A DNA stretch of 64,000 nt from Candidatus Aegiribacteria sp. MLS_C (lineage in GTDB: Bacteria > Fermentibacterota > Fermentibacteria > Fermentibacterales > JCC-6), in the NCBI GenBank assembly GCA_002030045.1, contig LQBI01000031.1:134618-198617 (forward strand). The letters run 5' to 3'. Every line of letters begins with the position of its first letter. Within the stretch, counting starts at the first letter, position 1. The notes below the pieces were generated by a model, which was given only the letters and a program-made list of their open reading frames with translations, had not been told where the DNA came from and made no database searches. Of this stretch, positions 26,891 through 34,122 are shown one piece after another. Position numbers and translations under genes: made by a program.

Positions 26891-26908
26891 TATTCGAATA
26901 ACCGAATA
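26891..26908 (-). promoter_or_regulatory. Inverted repeat, likely ArsR operator
   Basis: TATTCG (26891-26896) and CGAATA (26903-26908) are perfect inverted arms with a 6-nt spacer; inside them TATTCGAATA is itself a palindrome. ArsR-family operators are typically imperfect 12-2-12 or ATTC-rich inverted repeats near the promoter. Its place 32 nt upstream of the arsR start fits autorepression of the operon. Confidence 0.55.
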
Positions 26909-26986
26909 CGGAACGCTAGCCCGAAGCGTCGCTACTGTCAAGAACCGGGCGGGTCCGGGTCCGGTCGCGGCCGGGCCTCAGTGACT

Positions 26987-27054
26987 GCTTGGCCTCAGCG
27001 TCCGTTTGGCCTCAACGGCCGCTTGGCCTCAGCGTCCGTTTGGCCTCAACGGCC
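26987..27054. repeat. Two perfect 34-bp tandem copies built from 17-bp subunits
   Basis: The 34-bp unit at 26987-27020 is repeated exactly at 27021-27054. Each unit contains two related 17-mers, GCTTGGCCTCAGCGTCC and GTTTGGCCTCAACGGCC, so about four subunits are visible, with a further partial one (GGCCTCAGTGACT) just before. The array lies between the arsR promoter region and the end of the diguanylate cyclase gene, and it contains that gene's last codon and stop. GGCC arms within each subunit could form small hairpins. There is no spacer variation, so it is not a CRISPR. Confidence 0.85.
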
Positions 27055-28353
27055 GCTGCGAAGCAGGATGTCGTCCTCCGAGATCCGGCTCCTCCGCTGC
27101 TGCTTGTCCTCGTACATCAGCGAGTCGGCGCAGCTGAGCAGGCGGCCTATCTGGGTCTGGTAGTGCAGTACCGTCGAATGGTAGCCTATGCTGAGGGACA
27201 GCATGAAAGGCAGCGGCTTGGATGCAACTATCTCGTCGATCCTGGAGTCTATCCGCTGTCTTATGGACTCAACGGCGAAACCTTCGGTGTCCATGAAGAG
27301 GACCACGAACTCGTCCCCTCCAAGCCTGGCGATGATGTCGGATTCACGGAAGCAGCTCCTGAGCACCCTGGCGGTGGTCTCGATGGCACTGTCCCCCGCT
27401 GCGTGCCCCAGCTCGTCGTTGATGAGCTTGAGATAGTCAAGGTCCACGTACAATAGCCCTATCTCGGGCTGTTTCCTCCTGCTGGAGTCAAGCAGCTGCC
27501 GTCCCAGGGTCATGAAACCCCTTCGGTTGTACAGACCGGTGAGACTGTCGTGCAGGGAGAGTTCGGTCAGTCTCTTCTCGAGCCTGACCCTGTTGGTGAT
27601 GTCGAGGAAGGACAGTACATGGCAGGCCTCGTCCTCCTCCGTAGCTTCCACGGTTATGGCGCTGGCGGAGGCGGTGAAGGTGGTGCTGTCCCTGCGCTGG
27701 CACTCTATCTCCCCCTCCCATTTTCCCTTGGAGGCCATTATTTCCTCCATGTCGTCGAAGTCGCCTATGAGGGAGAACAGGTCGGCCACTTCCATCCTCA
27801 GTATCTCCGCCCTTCCGTACCGCCAGTAGTTCAGGGATTCCGCATTGGCGTAGCATATCCTCCAGGAGGGATCGGCTATCAGCATGGCGCTCAGGGCGCT
27901 GTCCAGGGCCCTGTTCTTCTTCATCATCTCCCTCTGGAACCTGCGTCTCTCCGATGTCTCGCGCAGCGTCATCAGTATGGAACTGAAGCCATTGCTCTCT
28001 ACCAGACTGGTGGTCATGTCCATCGATTTGAGGCTTCCGTCGGCGCACCTCACCTTCCTGTCCAGGAAGACCCCGTCCAGTATGGAGGGCACACCTCCGT
28101 CCATGCCGGAGCGACGGTCTTCGCCGGTGTCGGGGAGCAGCAGACCCACTTCCGTTCCCAACAGGTCCTTGCGCGGGTAGCCCAGGATGTTTTCGGCAGC
28201 GTCGCTGACCCTCTTGATGATCCCGTTCTGGGCGTCCACGACTACCAGTACGTCGATGGAATTGCGGAAGACCAGCTCCAGGCTCTGCAGCCTGCGCTTC
28301 AGTACCGCGATCTCTCTCCCGAGTGTGCCCGCGTCCTTCTCTTCACTGTCCAT
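27046..28353 (-). CDS. PAS-GGDEF diguanylate cyclase
   Basis: 435 residues, cytoplasmic. A short N-terminal coiled segment leads into two PAS domains (FRNSIDVLVVVDAQNGIIKRVSDAA and LDSALSAMLIADPSWRICYANAE). The GGDEF domain begins near residue 270 (LSLHDSLTGLYNRRGF) and has an intact active site, RLGGDEFVVLF, near residue 345. An RESD motif five residues before GGDEF matches the RxxD product-inhibition site. It should therefore make cyclic di-GMP from two GTP under feedback control. No EAL domain is present. Its 3' end runs into the 34-bp tandem repeat, which encodes its last residue and stop. Only a weak GGGAAG precedes the ATG. Confidence 0.92.
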   Translation of the reverse strand: MDSEEKDAGTLGREIAVLKRRLQSLELVFRNSIDVLVVVDAQNGIIKRVSDAAENILGYPRKDLLGTEVGLLLPDTGEDRRSGMDGGVPSILDGVFLDRKVRCADGSLKSMDMTTSLVESNGFSSILMTLRETSERRRFQREMMKKNRALDSALSAMLIADPSWRICYANAESLNYWRYGRAEILRMEVADLFSLIGDFDDMEEIMASKGKWEGEIECQRRDSTTFTASASAITVEATEEDEACHVLSFLDITNRVRLEKRLTELSLHDSLTGLYNRRGFMTLGRQLLDSSRRKQPEIGLLYVDLDYLKLINDELGHAAGDSAIETTARVLRSCFRESDIIARLGGDEFVVLFMDTEGFAVESIRQRIDSRIDEIVASKPLPFMLSLSIGYHSTVLHYQTQIGRLLSCADSLMYEDKQQRRSRISEDDILLRSGR

Positions 28354-28592
28354 GTTCCCGCTTCCCGCATAGTTACGGCTGCAACCGAGGAATGAACCGG
28401 CCGGGTCCGGCAGGTCCTAAGATAGCCGGCGGCAGGTCCCGCCGGGAGTCCGAACGAATCTGCATTCCTGCACCGGACCGGCTGAGAGCCATTTGACCGG
28501 ATGCCGGCGGTTGACGGCCCTGTCCGGACCCTGCATTCTCGCACCTGCGTGAATCATGGCTAATATAAAAAGCACCGGCGGGAGGTTGGTGA

Positions 28593-29003
28593 ATGGGCGC
28601 GAGATTTGAACTTGAACCCGGAGAGAACGTCCTGGCGGATACCAGGAGGCACGGTCTCCAGGGGAAGAGGATCAAGTTCCCCGTCATCACGAGATGTGTG
28701 CTGACGGACCGGCGGTTCGTATTCTTCGATCTCGGAAGGATGGCACCGTTCTACATGCAGCTCGGTTTCCTGCTCAGACCACTGGTGAAGGGTGCTCCGG
28801 TAAGCCTTCCACTGGATGGGATGAGGGTATCCAGGGGTGTGTACTTCAGGAACAGGAACCTGCTGGAACTCGAATCGCAGAATGGAAGTTCAGTACTGCT
28901 GGACAGGTTCGAGAAATCCCTGGAATGGCTGCGTGAAATCCTTCATAACAGTGGATATGGACTGACGCCGACAGGGGGGGAGGAATGGATGGTCGCTCTG
29001 TGA
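28593..29003 (+). CDS. Small PH/GRAM-like domain protein
   Basis: 136 residues with a strand-rich pattern typical of bacterial PH or GRAM-like domains: LEPGENVLADTRRHGLQG, then ITRCVLTDRRFVFFDLG, then SLPLDGMRVSRGVYFRNRNLLELES, and a C-terminal helix FEKSLEWLREILHNSG. The phrase VLTDRRFVFF is the usual core of membrane-associated GRAM-like proteins. There is no signal peptide, so it is probably cytoplasmic and may bind the membrane surface or another protein. GGGAGG lies 7 nt upstream of the ATG and a TAATAT box about 28 nt upstream. It is convergent with the MazG-like gene. Confidence 0.65.
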   Translation: MGARFELEPGENVLADTRRHGLQGKRIKFPVITRCVLTDRRFVFFDLGRMAPFYMQLGFLLRPLVKGAPVSLPLDGMRVSRGVYFRNRNLLELESQNGSSVLLDRFEKSLEWLREILHNSGYGLTPTGGEEWMVAL

Positions 29004-29009
29004 GGACTC

Positions 29010-29345
29010 TCAGGGCCGCTTCATCGCCCTTCCCCTGACGGCTTCCACCGGGTACCTCTCCTCGTTGAGTTCCAGTTTCCTGTTGACCGTTTCCTCTATG
29101 TTGAGACCCAGTTCGCTGGCAAGGATGGTGAGGAATATGGCTATGTCGGCCATCTCCTCTCCAATGGCCCTTATGGCATCCTCCGGCATTCTCCTCGACT
29201 CCTCGGAGGTCCTCCACAGGAAATTCTCGAGAAGCTCTCCGGATTCTATCGCTATCGCCTCGGCCAGATTCTTCGGATCGTGGAACTGTTTCCAGTCCCT
29301 CAGATCGCGGAACTCCAGTATCCTGTCCCTGAGTCTGTCCAGCAT
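29010..29345 (-). CDS. MazG-like nucleotide pyrophosphohydrolase
   Basis: 111 residues, an all-alpha NTP-PPase of the MazG/dCTPase (RS21-C6) group. Visible are RDWKQFHDPKNLAEAIAIESGELLENFLW, holding the ExxE metal-binding helix, and EEMADIAIFLTILASELGLN, holding the second ExxD helix, followed by KLELNEERYPVE. The RDWxQFHxPKNLAxAIxIE wording is typical of the dCTP-pyrophosphatase subgroup that hydrolyses (modified) dCTP to dCMP. GGAGGTAACAG lies just upstream of the ATG. House-cleaning of nucleotide pools is the usual role. Confidence 0.9.
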   Translation of the reverse strand: MLDRLRDRILEFRDLRDWKQFHDPKNLAEAIAIESGELLENFLWRTSEESRRMPEDAIRAIGEEMADIAIFLTILASELGLNIEETVNRKLELNEERYPVEAVRGRAMKRP

Positions 29346-29400
29346 CCTGTTACCTCCGTAGCAGGTTGAATGCCGTGCCGGTAAGGCCGGCCGGCGGACC

Positions 29401-30084
29401 TCATTCCACAGGCTCGACGATGACTTCGGTCACCTGCAAGCGGCCGTCCACAAGTTCCATTACCGTGGTCACCATGGAGTCGGCACCGTCGTACTCGGTT
29501 GTCACGGACCTGGTTCTGACGGGAACGCCGTCTTCCACGGTGTATTCATCGGTGCCGTACATGCCCATTCCGCCCCTGTGAAAACATGTTATCATCCCTT
29601 CGACGGGATCGAAGGAAGGGGAGACGAGACCCGCATCCTCCCACTCCAGGGACCTCTGGAAGGTTCCCTCCCCGGGCCGGAAGAGGAAGAAGTACCAGTA
29701 GGTATTGGGCCCGGCTGTGGGTGACATCATCAACCTGAGGTCACTGTATCCGTCGAAATCCATGTCTTCCGATACCAGGTAGCCCTCCGTCCCCAGGCCG
29801 CTGCCGTAGTAGGCTTCGATACCCTCGAAGAAGGAACGGCATCCCGATTCCAGCCCGGTGAACGAGATGGTATGGCCCATACGGAAACCCTGCGGGACCT
29901 CGGGGGGGCCGGTCCAGTAGAGGTCCGCCCGGAAATCCTCCACGCCGTCCCTCACTGAAAGGGTGCAGCTTGTAACGCCGGTCGCGTCCGAAGGGGGCTG
30001 GATCCCTCCTGCCAGAACGTGGTGCATGAACGGTGAACCGGTCGGCAACCATGCGGCCAGGACGCAGAGCTGAATGAAGCGCAT
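29401..30084 (-). CDS. Exported XAC2610-like protein of unknown function
   Basis: 227 residues with a signal peptide (MRFIQLCVLAAWLPTGS). The central segment DMDFDGYSDLRLMMSPTAGPNTYWYFFLFRPGEGTF with a following PSFDPVEGMITCFHRGG matches the exported DxDxDGYxDL family typified by XAC2610, found in many Gram-negatives, where an FG-GAP-like Ca2+ loop is followed by a YWYF strand. The function of that family is not established. GGAGGAATCC precedes the ATG at 30084. An upstream in-frame ATG at 30162 lacks a site. Confidence 0.7.
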   Translation of the reverse strand: MRFIQLCVLAAWLPTGSPFMHHVLAGGIQPPSDATGVTSCTLSVRDGVEDFRADLYWTGPPEVPQGFRMGHTISFTGLESGCRSFFEGIEAYYGSGLGTEGYLVSEDMDFDGYSDLRLMMSPTAGPNTYWYFFLFRPGEGTFQRSLEWEDAGLVSPSFDPVEGMITCFHRGGMGMYGTDEYTVEDGVPVRTRSVTTEYDGADSMVTTVMELVDGRLQVTEVIVEPVE

Positions 30085-30275
30085 TCGGATTCCTCCATGT
30101 CGATGCTGCCGGAACCTACCAGCGGCAGTCGTCAATGTAAGCCTCCCTCCGCCGGCGGGCAAGTCCCCGGCACGGTGACGGAGGAGGAGGCGGTGACGGA
30201 GGTAGGCTCGGGAGTTAGTTTTCCTCTGCGCGGACGATGTATCCCCGGGAGATCTTGCGGAACGGGAGGAAGAGC

Positions 30276-31103
30276 ATGCTCGGCAATCCGGTACTGGACT
30301 GCATCATGGGGAGGAGATCCATAAGGAAATACAGGGAGGAGCAGCCTGAGGACGAGGTACTGGAGGCGGTGGTGAGAGCCGGCCAGCAGGCTCCCTTCGC
30401 CATGCAGATGGGAAGCCTCCTGCTTTCCAGGGACATTGACGCCAACGTATTCAGGGCTCCTCTGATGTTCACGGTATGCGCCGACGTACACCGGATGGAG
30501 AAGGTGATGGAGGCCAGGGGCTGGAAGAGGACGGCGTCGGATGCCTACACGCTGCTCTTCGCCGTCCAGGATGCATCCTACATGGCACAGAACATGGTCA
30601 TAGCCGGCGAGAGCCTGGGGCTCGGGAGCTGCTACATCGGGGCGGCACCGTTCATGGTGTCCAGGATAAGGGAACGGTACGGGCTTCCCGACAGGGTATT
30701 CCCGCTGGTCCTCCTTACGATGGGGTATCCCGCGGAGGACCCGCCGGTCAGACCCCGCTACCCCCTCGAGTTCCATCTCTTCGAGGATTCCTACCCGGAG
30801 ATGGACCGTGAAACGGTTCGGCGTGCGATGGAAATCATGGACTCCGGGTATCTGGAACAGGACTACTACAGGAAGGCCAACTACATGATCGCTCTCCCGG
30901 AGGGAATGGAGGAGACCTTCGACTTCGACAGCTACTCCTGGACCGAGCACATTTCACGAAAACTGGGTCTCTGGGGAGGCGATCACGAAGAAGTGCTCAG
31001 GAACGTGCGGCGTTGCGGTTTCAGGGTATGCGGCGAGGTTGAGGATAGCACCGACCCTCAGGCGGAGGGAGATCGGAAGACGGGACGCGGGAGAACTGAC
31101 TGA
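30276..31103 (+). CDS. Nitroreductase-family flavoprotein
   Basis: 275 residues. The N-terminus shows the nitroreductase FMN signature CIMGRRSIRKYREEQPEDEVLEAVVRAGQQAPFAMQMG, and the centre AVQDASYMAQNMVIAGESLGLGSCYIGAAP carries the conserved helix and the glycine-rich turn. The enzyme would use FMN and NAD(P)H to reduce nitro compounds or quinones, or serve in flavin-dependent redox steps. About 60 extra C-terminal residues (WTEHISRKLGLWGG and an Arg/Asp-rich tail) exceed the usual 200-220. GGGAGGAAGAGC precedes the ATG at 30276. Confidence 0.88.
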   Translation: MLGNPVLDCIMGRRSIRKYREEQPEDEVLEAVVRAGQQAPFAMQMGSLLLSRDIDANVFRAPLMFTVCADVHRMEKVMEARGWKRTASDAYTLLFAVQDASYMAQNMVIAGESLGLGSCYIGAAPFMVSRIRERYGLPDRVFPLVLLTMGYPAEDPPVRPRYPLEFHLFEDSYPEMDRETVRRAMEIMDSGYLEQDYYRKANYMIALPEGMEETFDFDSYSWTEHISRKLGLWGGDHEEVLRNVRRCGFRVCGEVEDSTDPQAEGDRKTGRGRTD

Positions 31104-31119
31104 TTAACGGGAGACATTC

Positions 31120-32145
31120 ATGATGCGCAGGAGCGCGATGAACACGGTTATGGTCCTTTCCATTTCGGCTGTGACGGCGGCGGCGGTCCTGCTATCATTT
31201 CTTCCGGCCTGCGGCGGGGCAGCAGGTCCGGAGGAGGAGGGGATCGACCGTCGGCAGGAGATGAGACAGCTGGTGACGGACATTGCGGAATACTCCAGGG
31301 GTCTCTCCCCGGGTTTCATCATCGTGCTCCAGAACGGCCAGGAGCTTCTCACTGAGGACGGCGAGCCCGAAGGTCCCCTATGCCAGCCCTACGCCTCGTC
31401 AATAGACGGACAGGGAAGGGAGGACCTCTACTTCGGGTACGACGAGGACGATGTGCCCACTCCTCCGGATGAGACCGACTGGATGGTGTCCTTCCTGGAC
31501 CTGGCCGAGCAGAACGGGGTGGAGGTACTGGTGACGGACTACTGCTGGACGACTCAGCATGTGGACAGTTCCTACGCGTGGAACCAGTCCCGCGGATACA
31601 CTTCCTTCGCCGCGGACAGCCGCGACCTGGATCGTATTCCCGCCTATCCTCCGCAGCCCTGGAACCACGACGGCGATCCGGTTACCGCCCTTTCCGAGGC
31701 GGGGAACTTCCTGTACCTGATCGACGACGGTCAGTACTCATCGGTTTCGGAGTTCGTCGGCCAGCTCTCGGCAACCGATTACGACCTGTTCATACTCGAC
31801 CTGTTCTGCTGCGGCGAAAGCCTGGACCGGGACGACCTGGCCCTCCTGGGCGTGAAACCGAACGGACAGCCGAGGCTGGTGCTCTGCTACGTCAGCATAG
31901 GCGAGGCCGAGGATTACCGCTGGTACTGGGACCCGGAATGGGAGACCGACCCGCCTTCATGGCTCGGGCCCGAGAATCCCCAGTGGCCCGGCAACTACCT
32001 GGTGGAGTACTGGGATCCCGAATGGGCGGCCATTCTCTACGGCAGTGACAGTTCATACGTGGACATGGTGGTCACTGCAGGTTTCGACGGCGTCTACCTG
32101 GACAAGATAGATTCCTTCGAGGATTACGAGCAGGCGACTTTCTGA
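31120..32145 (+). CDS. Lipoprotein of the GH114 / TM1410 family
   Basis: 341 residues. A lipobox LPAC near residue 30 (AAVLLSFLPACGG) predicts a lipoprotein. The body matches the TM1410/GH114 endo-alpha-1,4-polygalactosaminidase-like family: WMVSFLDLAEQNGVEVLVTDYCW, FILDLFCCGESLDRDDL, LVLCYVSIGEAEDYRWYWDPEW and the terminal GFDGVYLDKIDSFEDYE, with acidic residues at the ends of predicted TIM-barrel strands. A surface glycosidase acting on galactosamine-containing polymers is the family-based guess. The strand motifs look intact. GGGAG lies 6 nt upstream of the first of two ATG codons. Confidence 0.87.
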   Translation: MMRRSAMNTVMVLSISAVTAAAVLLSFLPACGGAAGPEEEGIDRRQEMRQLVTDIAEYSRGLSPGFIIVLQNGQELLTEDGEPEGPLCQPYASSIDGQGREDLYFGYDEDDVPTPPDETDWMVSFLDLAEQNGVEVLVTDYCWTTQHVDSSYAWNQSRGYTSFAADSRDLDRIPAYPPQPWNHDGDPVTALSEAGNFLYLIDDGQYSSVSEFVGQLSATDYDLFILDLFCCGESLDRDDLALLGVKPNGQPRLVLCYVSIGEAEDYRWYWDPEWETDPPSWLGPENPQWPGNYLVEYWDPEWAAILYGSDSSYVDMVVTAGFDGVYLDKIDSFEDYEQATF

Positions 32146-32189
32146 AGGAGAGGGTTCAATAAAGCAAGGTCATTCATGATGATGGCCTA

Positions 32190-32597
32190 ATGGCGTTTTC
32201 TCCCTGTGCCGGGGGACTCCCGTACGGTGGGGAAGGCGCTGTGCTGGTCACCGACTTCGCTGCCGGGACCTCACTGGTGATGGACTCCTGGATAGGCCTG
32301 CATCTCAGGTTCGATTCCAGGAAGTCATTCCCGGATGATACCGACACGGTGCTGAGGATATGCCTCGGACTCGGCGGGGAGCCCGGGCTCTACTCGACTG
32401 GAGCCGCCGCGGCGGCCGGTGCCGTTGCCTGGCAGCTGTCCAGGATGGACTGACCGCTTCAAAACTGGGACGGCACGGGAGAGGGAGGCTCCAGACTGCC
32501 CGTAGGAAGGTACATCATCTACCTGTCATCGAGAGCTGAAGACACCGGAGAATACCGCGAGGACTTCGGAGTGGTGGTCCTGGCCAGGCATCTGTGA
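32190..32597 (+). pseudogene. Decayed C-terminal remnant of a secreted sorting-domain protein
   Basis: The frame from 32190 contains a TGA at 32451-32453 and resumes in the same frame as QNWDGTGEGGSRLPVGRYIIYLSS and FGVVVLARHL to a TGA at 32595. The latter part is the end of a FlgD/T9SS-like sorting domain (WDGxxxxGxxLPxGxYIxxL). The stretch before the stop drifts out of frame: another frame at about 32390-32430 gives LDWSRRGGRCRCLA, resembling the expected YDxxGRxVRxLA. A leading repeat-rich N-terminal region cannot be found. The first TGA is not followed by a SECIS-like hairpin and has no redox motif. The remnant suggests deletion of a once larger exported protein next to the toxin-antitoxin island. 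Confidence 0.6.
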
Positions 32598-32699
32598 GGC
32601 CTGGTCCAGCAACCCCTGAGCGACCCGTCGAAACTCTCACGAGCATTGAACAGATATAGATGAACGATAACCCGAATGCCTGGTTAGCTTGCTGCAGCA

Positions 32700-32722
32700 T
32701 AACACCGTGGATTCCGGTGTTA
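32700..32722. repeat. Inverted repeat upstream of the BrnTA island
   Basis: TAACACCG (32700-32707) and CGGTGTTA (32715-32722) form a perfect 8-bp stem with a 7-nt loop. The 10-mer CGGTGTTAAC at 32715-32724 recurs directly at 32812-32821. The 32598-32842 stretch around it is visibly AT-richer than its surroundings and holds no gene I can support. It may mark the edge of transferred DNA. Confidence 0.5.
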
Positions 32723-32842
32723 ACTAGCACAAGTGTATTGCCCTTGAACGTGTTATCGATATTGACTCGCATATATCAATGCTTTTATTCTCTGTCAGCA
32801 TAACCGGGCAACGGTGTTAACCTGCTGAGAATGGTAATGGGA

Positions 32843-32872
32843 TTGACGAATGTATATGATGAAAGTATACAT
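32843..32872 (+). promoter_or_regulatory. Sigma70-type promoter with palindromic operator for brnTA
   Basis: TTGACG (32843-32848) and TATACA (32866-32871) are separated by exactly 17 nt, close to the ideal -35/-10 pair. A perfect inverted repeat, ATGTATA (32850-32856) and TATACAT (32866-32872), spans the spacer and covers the -10 box. BrnA-type CopG antitoxins autorepress such sites, so this is very likely the operator of the BrnT/BrnA operon that begins about 27 nt downstream. Confidence 0.75.
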
Positions 32873-32898
32873 GTGATATGGTAAGGCCAAGAGGCCAA

Positions 32899-33180
32899 TT
32901 GAAAGAATGCACCGGATTCCAATGGGATGAAGGGAACGCAACGAAGAATTGGGACAAGCACGATGTATCTCAATCCGAATGCGAACAGGTATTCTTCAAT
33001 CGACCGCTCATTTTGCGAAGAGATTCGAAGCATTCCGCAATGGAATCGAGATTCTATGTACTTGGCCATACTGATTTGGGCAGACTCCTCTTCATGGTTT
33101 TTACCATTCGGGGAGACAGAATCAGAATCATATCCGCAAGGGACATGACTTCAAGTGAAGAACGAAGGTATAGAGAATGA
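32899..33180 (+). CDS. brnT: BrnT-family ribonuclease toxin
   Basis: 93 residues if started at TTG 32899, which has GAGG 4 nt upstream and places the start just before the family's usual first strand. It shows the BrnT pattern GFQWDEGNATKNWDKHDVSQSECEQVFFN, then RFYVLGHTDLGRLLFMVFTIRGDRIRIISARDMTSSEERRYRE, with the conserved WD, KHxVS, ISARDM and ERRYYE-type motifs. BrnT is a RelE-fold ribonuclease that arrests growth and is neutralised by BrnA. An ATG at 32878 is in frame but would sit at the predicted transcription start. The antitoxin gene overlaps by 4 nt. Its base composition is visibly lower in GC than its neighbours, which suggests transfer. Confidence 0.85.
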   Translation: MKECTGFQWDEGNATKNWDKHDVSQSECEQVFFNRPLILRRDSKHSAMESRFYVLGHTDLGRLLFMVFTIRGDRIRIISARDMTSSEERRYRE

Positions 33181-33452
33181 AGAGAATCCCGAAATTCAGA
33201 ACAGAAGCGGAAGAGAGAGAATTCTGGAGAACACATGACTCCAATGATTACCTCTCCTGGGAAGATGCAACAGAAATCACGCTGTCAAAGCTCAAGCCAT
33301 CGACAAAAACAATATCTCTTCGCTTGCCGGAATCAATGATAGAAGAATTAAAAATCCTCGCGAACAAGCAGGACATACCATACCAATCTCTTCTCAAGGT
33401 CTTTCTTGCTGAACGCCTGGAAGCTGAGATGGAAAGTATCCGAGCAAATTAG
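33177..33452 (+). CDS. brnA: BrnA-type CopG antitoxin
   Basis: 91 residues. The N-terminal half (KFRTEAEEREFWRTHDSNDYLSWEDA) is the toxin-binding segment common to BrnA and related antitoxins. The C-terminal half (TKTISLRLPESMIEELKILANKQDIPYQSLLKVFLAERLE) is a ribbon-helix-helix DNA-binding domain. Its start overlaps the toxin stop (ATGA). It would neutralise BrnT and repress the promoter at 32843. The 33453-33639 stretch after it shows no gene. Confidence 0.88.
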   Translation: MKRIPKFRTEAEEREFWRTHDSNDYLSWEDATEITLSKLKPSTKTISLRLPESMIEELKILANKQDIPYQSLLKVFLAERLEAEMESIRAN

Positions 33453-33639
33453 TGCAGAACAACAAAATTCAGTAGAACTGCGCACTGGTGTCTGAAGATC
33501 ATGCTTTGGCAGTCTACTGATTTTGAGCGTTGGGCCAGGATGATTGGCTTAAACCTCGACCTCCCTGTTCGATTATAGTTCCGCATCCGGGTTTCACACT
33601 GAAATCGATGGTATATTCACAGATCGCAGGGAGGAAGAC

Positions 33640-34110
33640 ATGAAGACCTGGCTGGCTCTGCTCCTCTGGATAACGGTATCGCTGGTCCCCGGTTTCGCGG
33701 GCTCCCAGTTCCAGCCCGGGGAATGGTACGCCTCGCTTGAAAAACCGTCCTGGAATCCTCCGGGATGGGTTTTCGGTCCTGTCTGGACGACCCTCTACGT
33801 TCTCATGGGCATATCGGCATGGCTGGTATGGAAGCAGAGCGGTTTCAGCGGAGCGGGTCCCGCCCTCTGGATATTCCTCGGTCAGCTTGTGCTGAACGGG
33901 CTCTGGTCGTACCTTTTCTTCGGCATCAACTCTCCACTGTCGGCTTTCATCGAGATAATCGCACTGTGGCTGGCCATACTGGTCACTACCGTGCTGTTCT
34001 GGAGGGTGAGGCCGCTGGCGGGGTCCCTTCTGCTGCCCTACCTCGCCTGGGTGGGTTTCGCCTCGGTACTGAACTTCACTCTATGGAGGCTCAACCAGCC
34101 GGTTACCTGA
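33640..34110 (+). CDS. tspO: TspO/MBR-family membrane protein
   Basis: 156 residues with five membrane helices. The family motifs are present: GEWYASLEKPSWNPPGWVFGPVWTTLYVLMGISAWLVW, LGQLVLNGLWSYLFFG and the last helix PYLAWVGFASVLNFTLWRLN. The WNPP and WxxLYxxMG motifs line the porphyrin- and cholesterol-binding pocket. Bacterial TspO binds or degrades tetrapyrroles and tunes stress or photosynthetic gene expression; its role in a non-phototroph is open. GGGAGGAAGAC precedes the ATG. Confidence 0.93.
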   Translation: MKTWLALLLWITVSLVPGFAGSQFQPGEWYASLEKPSWNPPGWVFGPVWTTLYVLMGISAWLVWKQSGFSGAGPALWIFLGQLVLNGLWSYLFFGINSPLSAFIEIIALWLAILVTTVLFWRVRPLAGSLLLPYLAWVGFASVLNFTLWRLNQPVT

Positions 34111-34122
34111 GAGGGCCGGGCT

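Noticed and set aside
26987-27054. CRISPR array or terminator
   Set aside because: Pure tandem repeat with no spacers and no T-run; no cas genes nearby.
32451-32453. In-frame TGA in the 32190-32597 remnant as a second selenocysteine codon
   Set aside because: No redox partner residue or SECIS-like hairpin follows, the expected residue there in the sorting-domain family is not cysteine, and the frame around it has other defects.
32515-32772. Minus-strand frames upstream of and opposite BrnT (32515-32772 and 32785-33069)
   Set aside because: No ribosome site or recognisable domain, and they overlap the operator and the BrnT gene, which has strong family motifs.
32640-32830. Integron attC-like or other site-specific recombination site around the GTTAAC repeats
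   Set aside because: The GTTRRRY and RYYYAAC core pattern is not met and no integrase is nearby. Only an inverted repeat can be supported.
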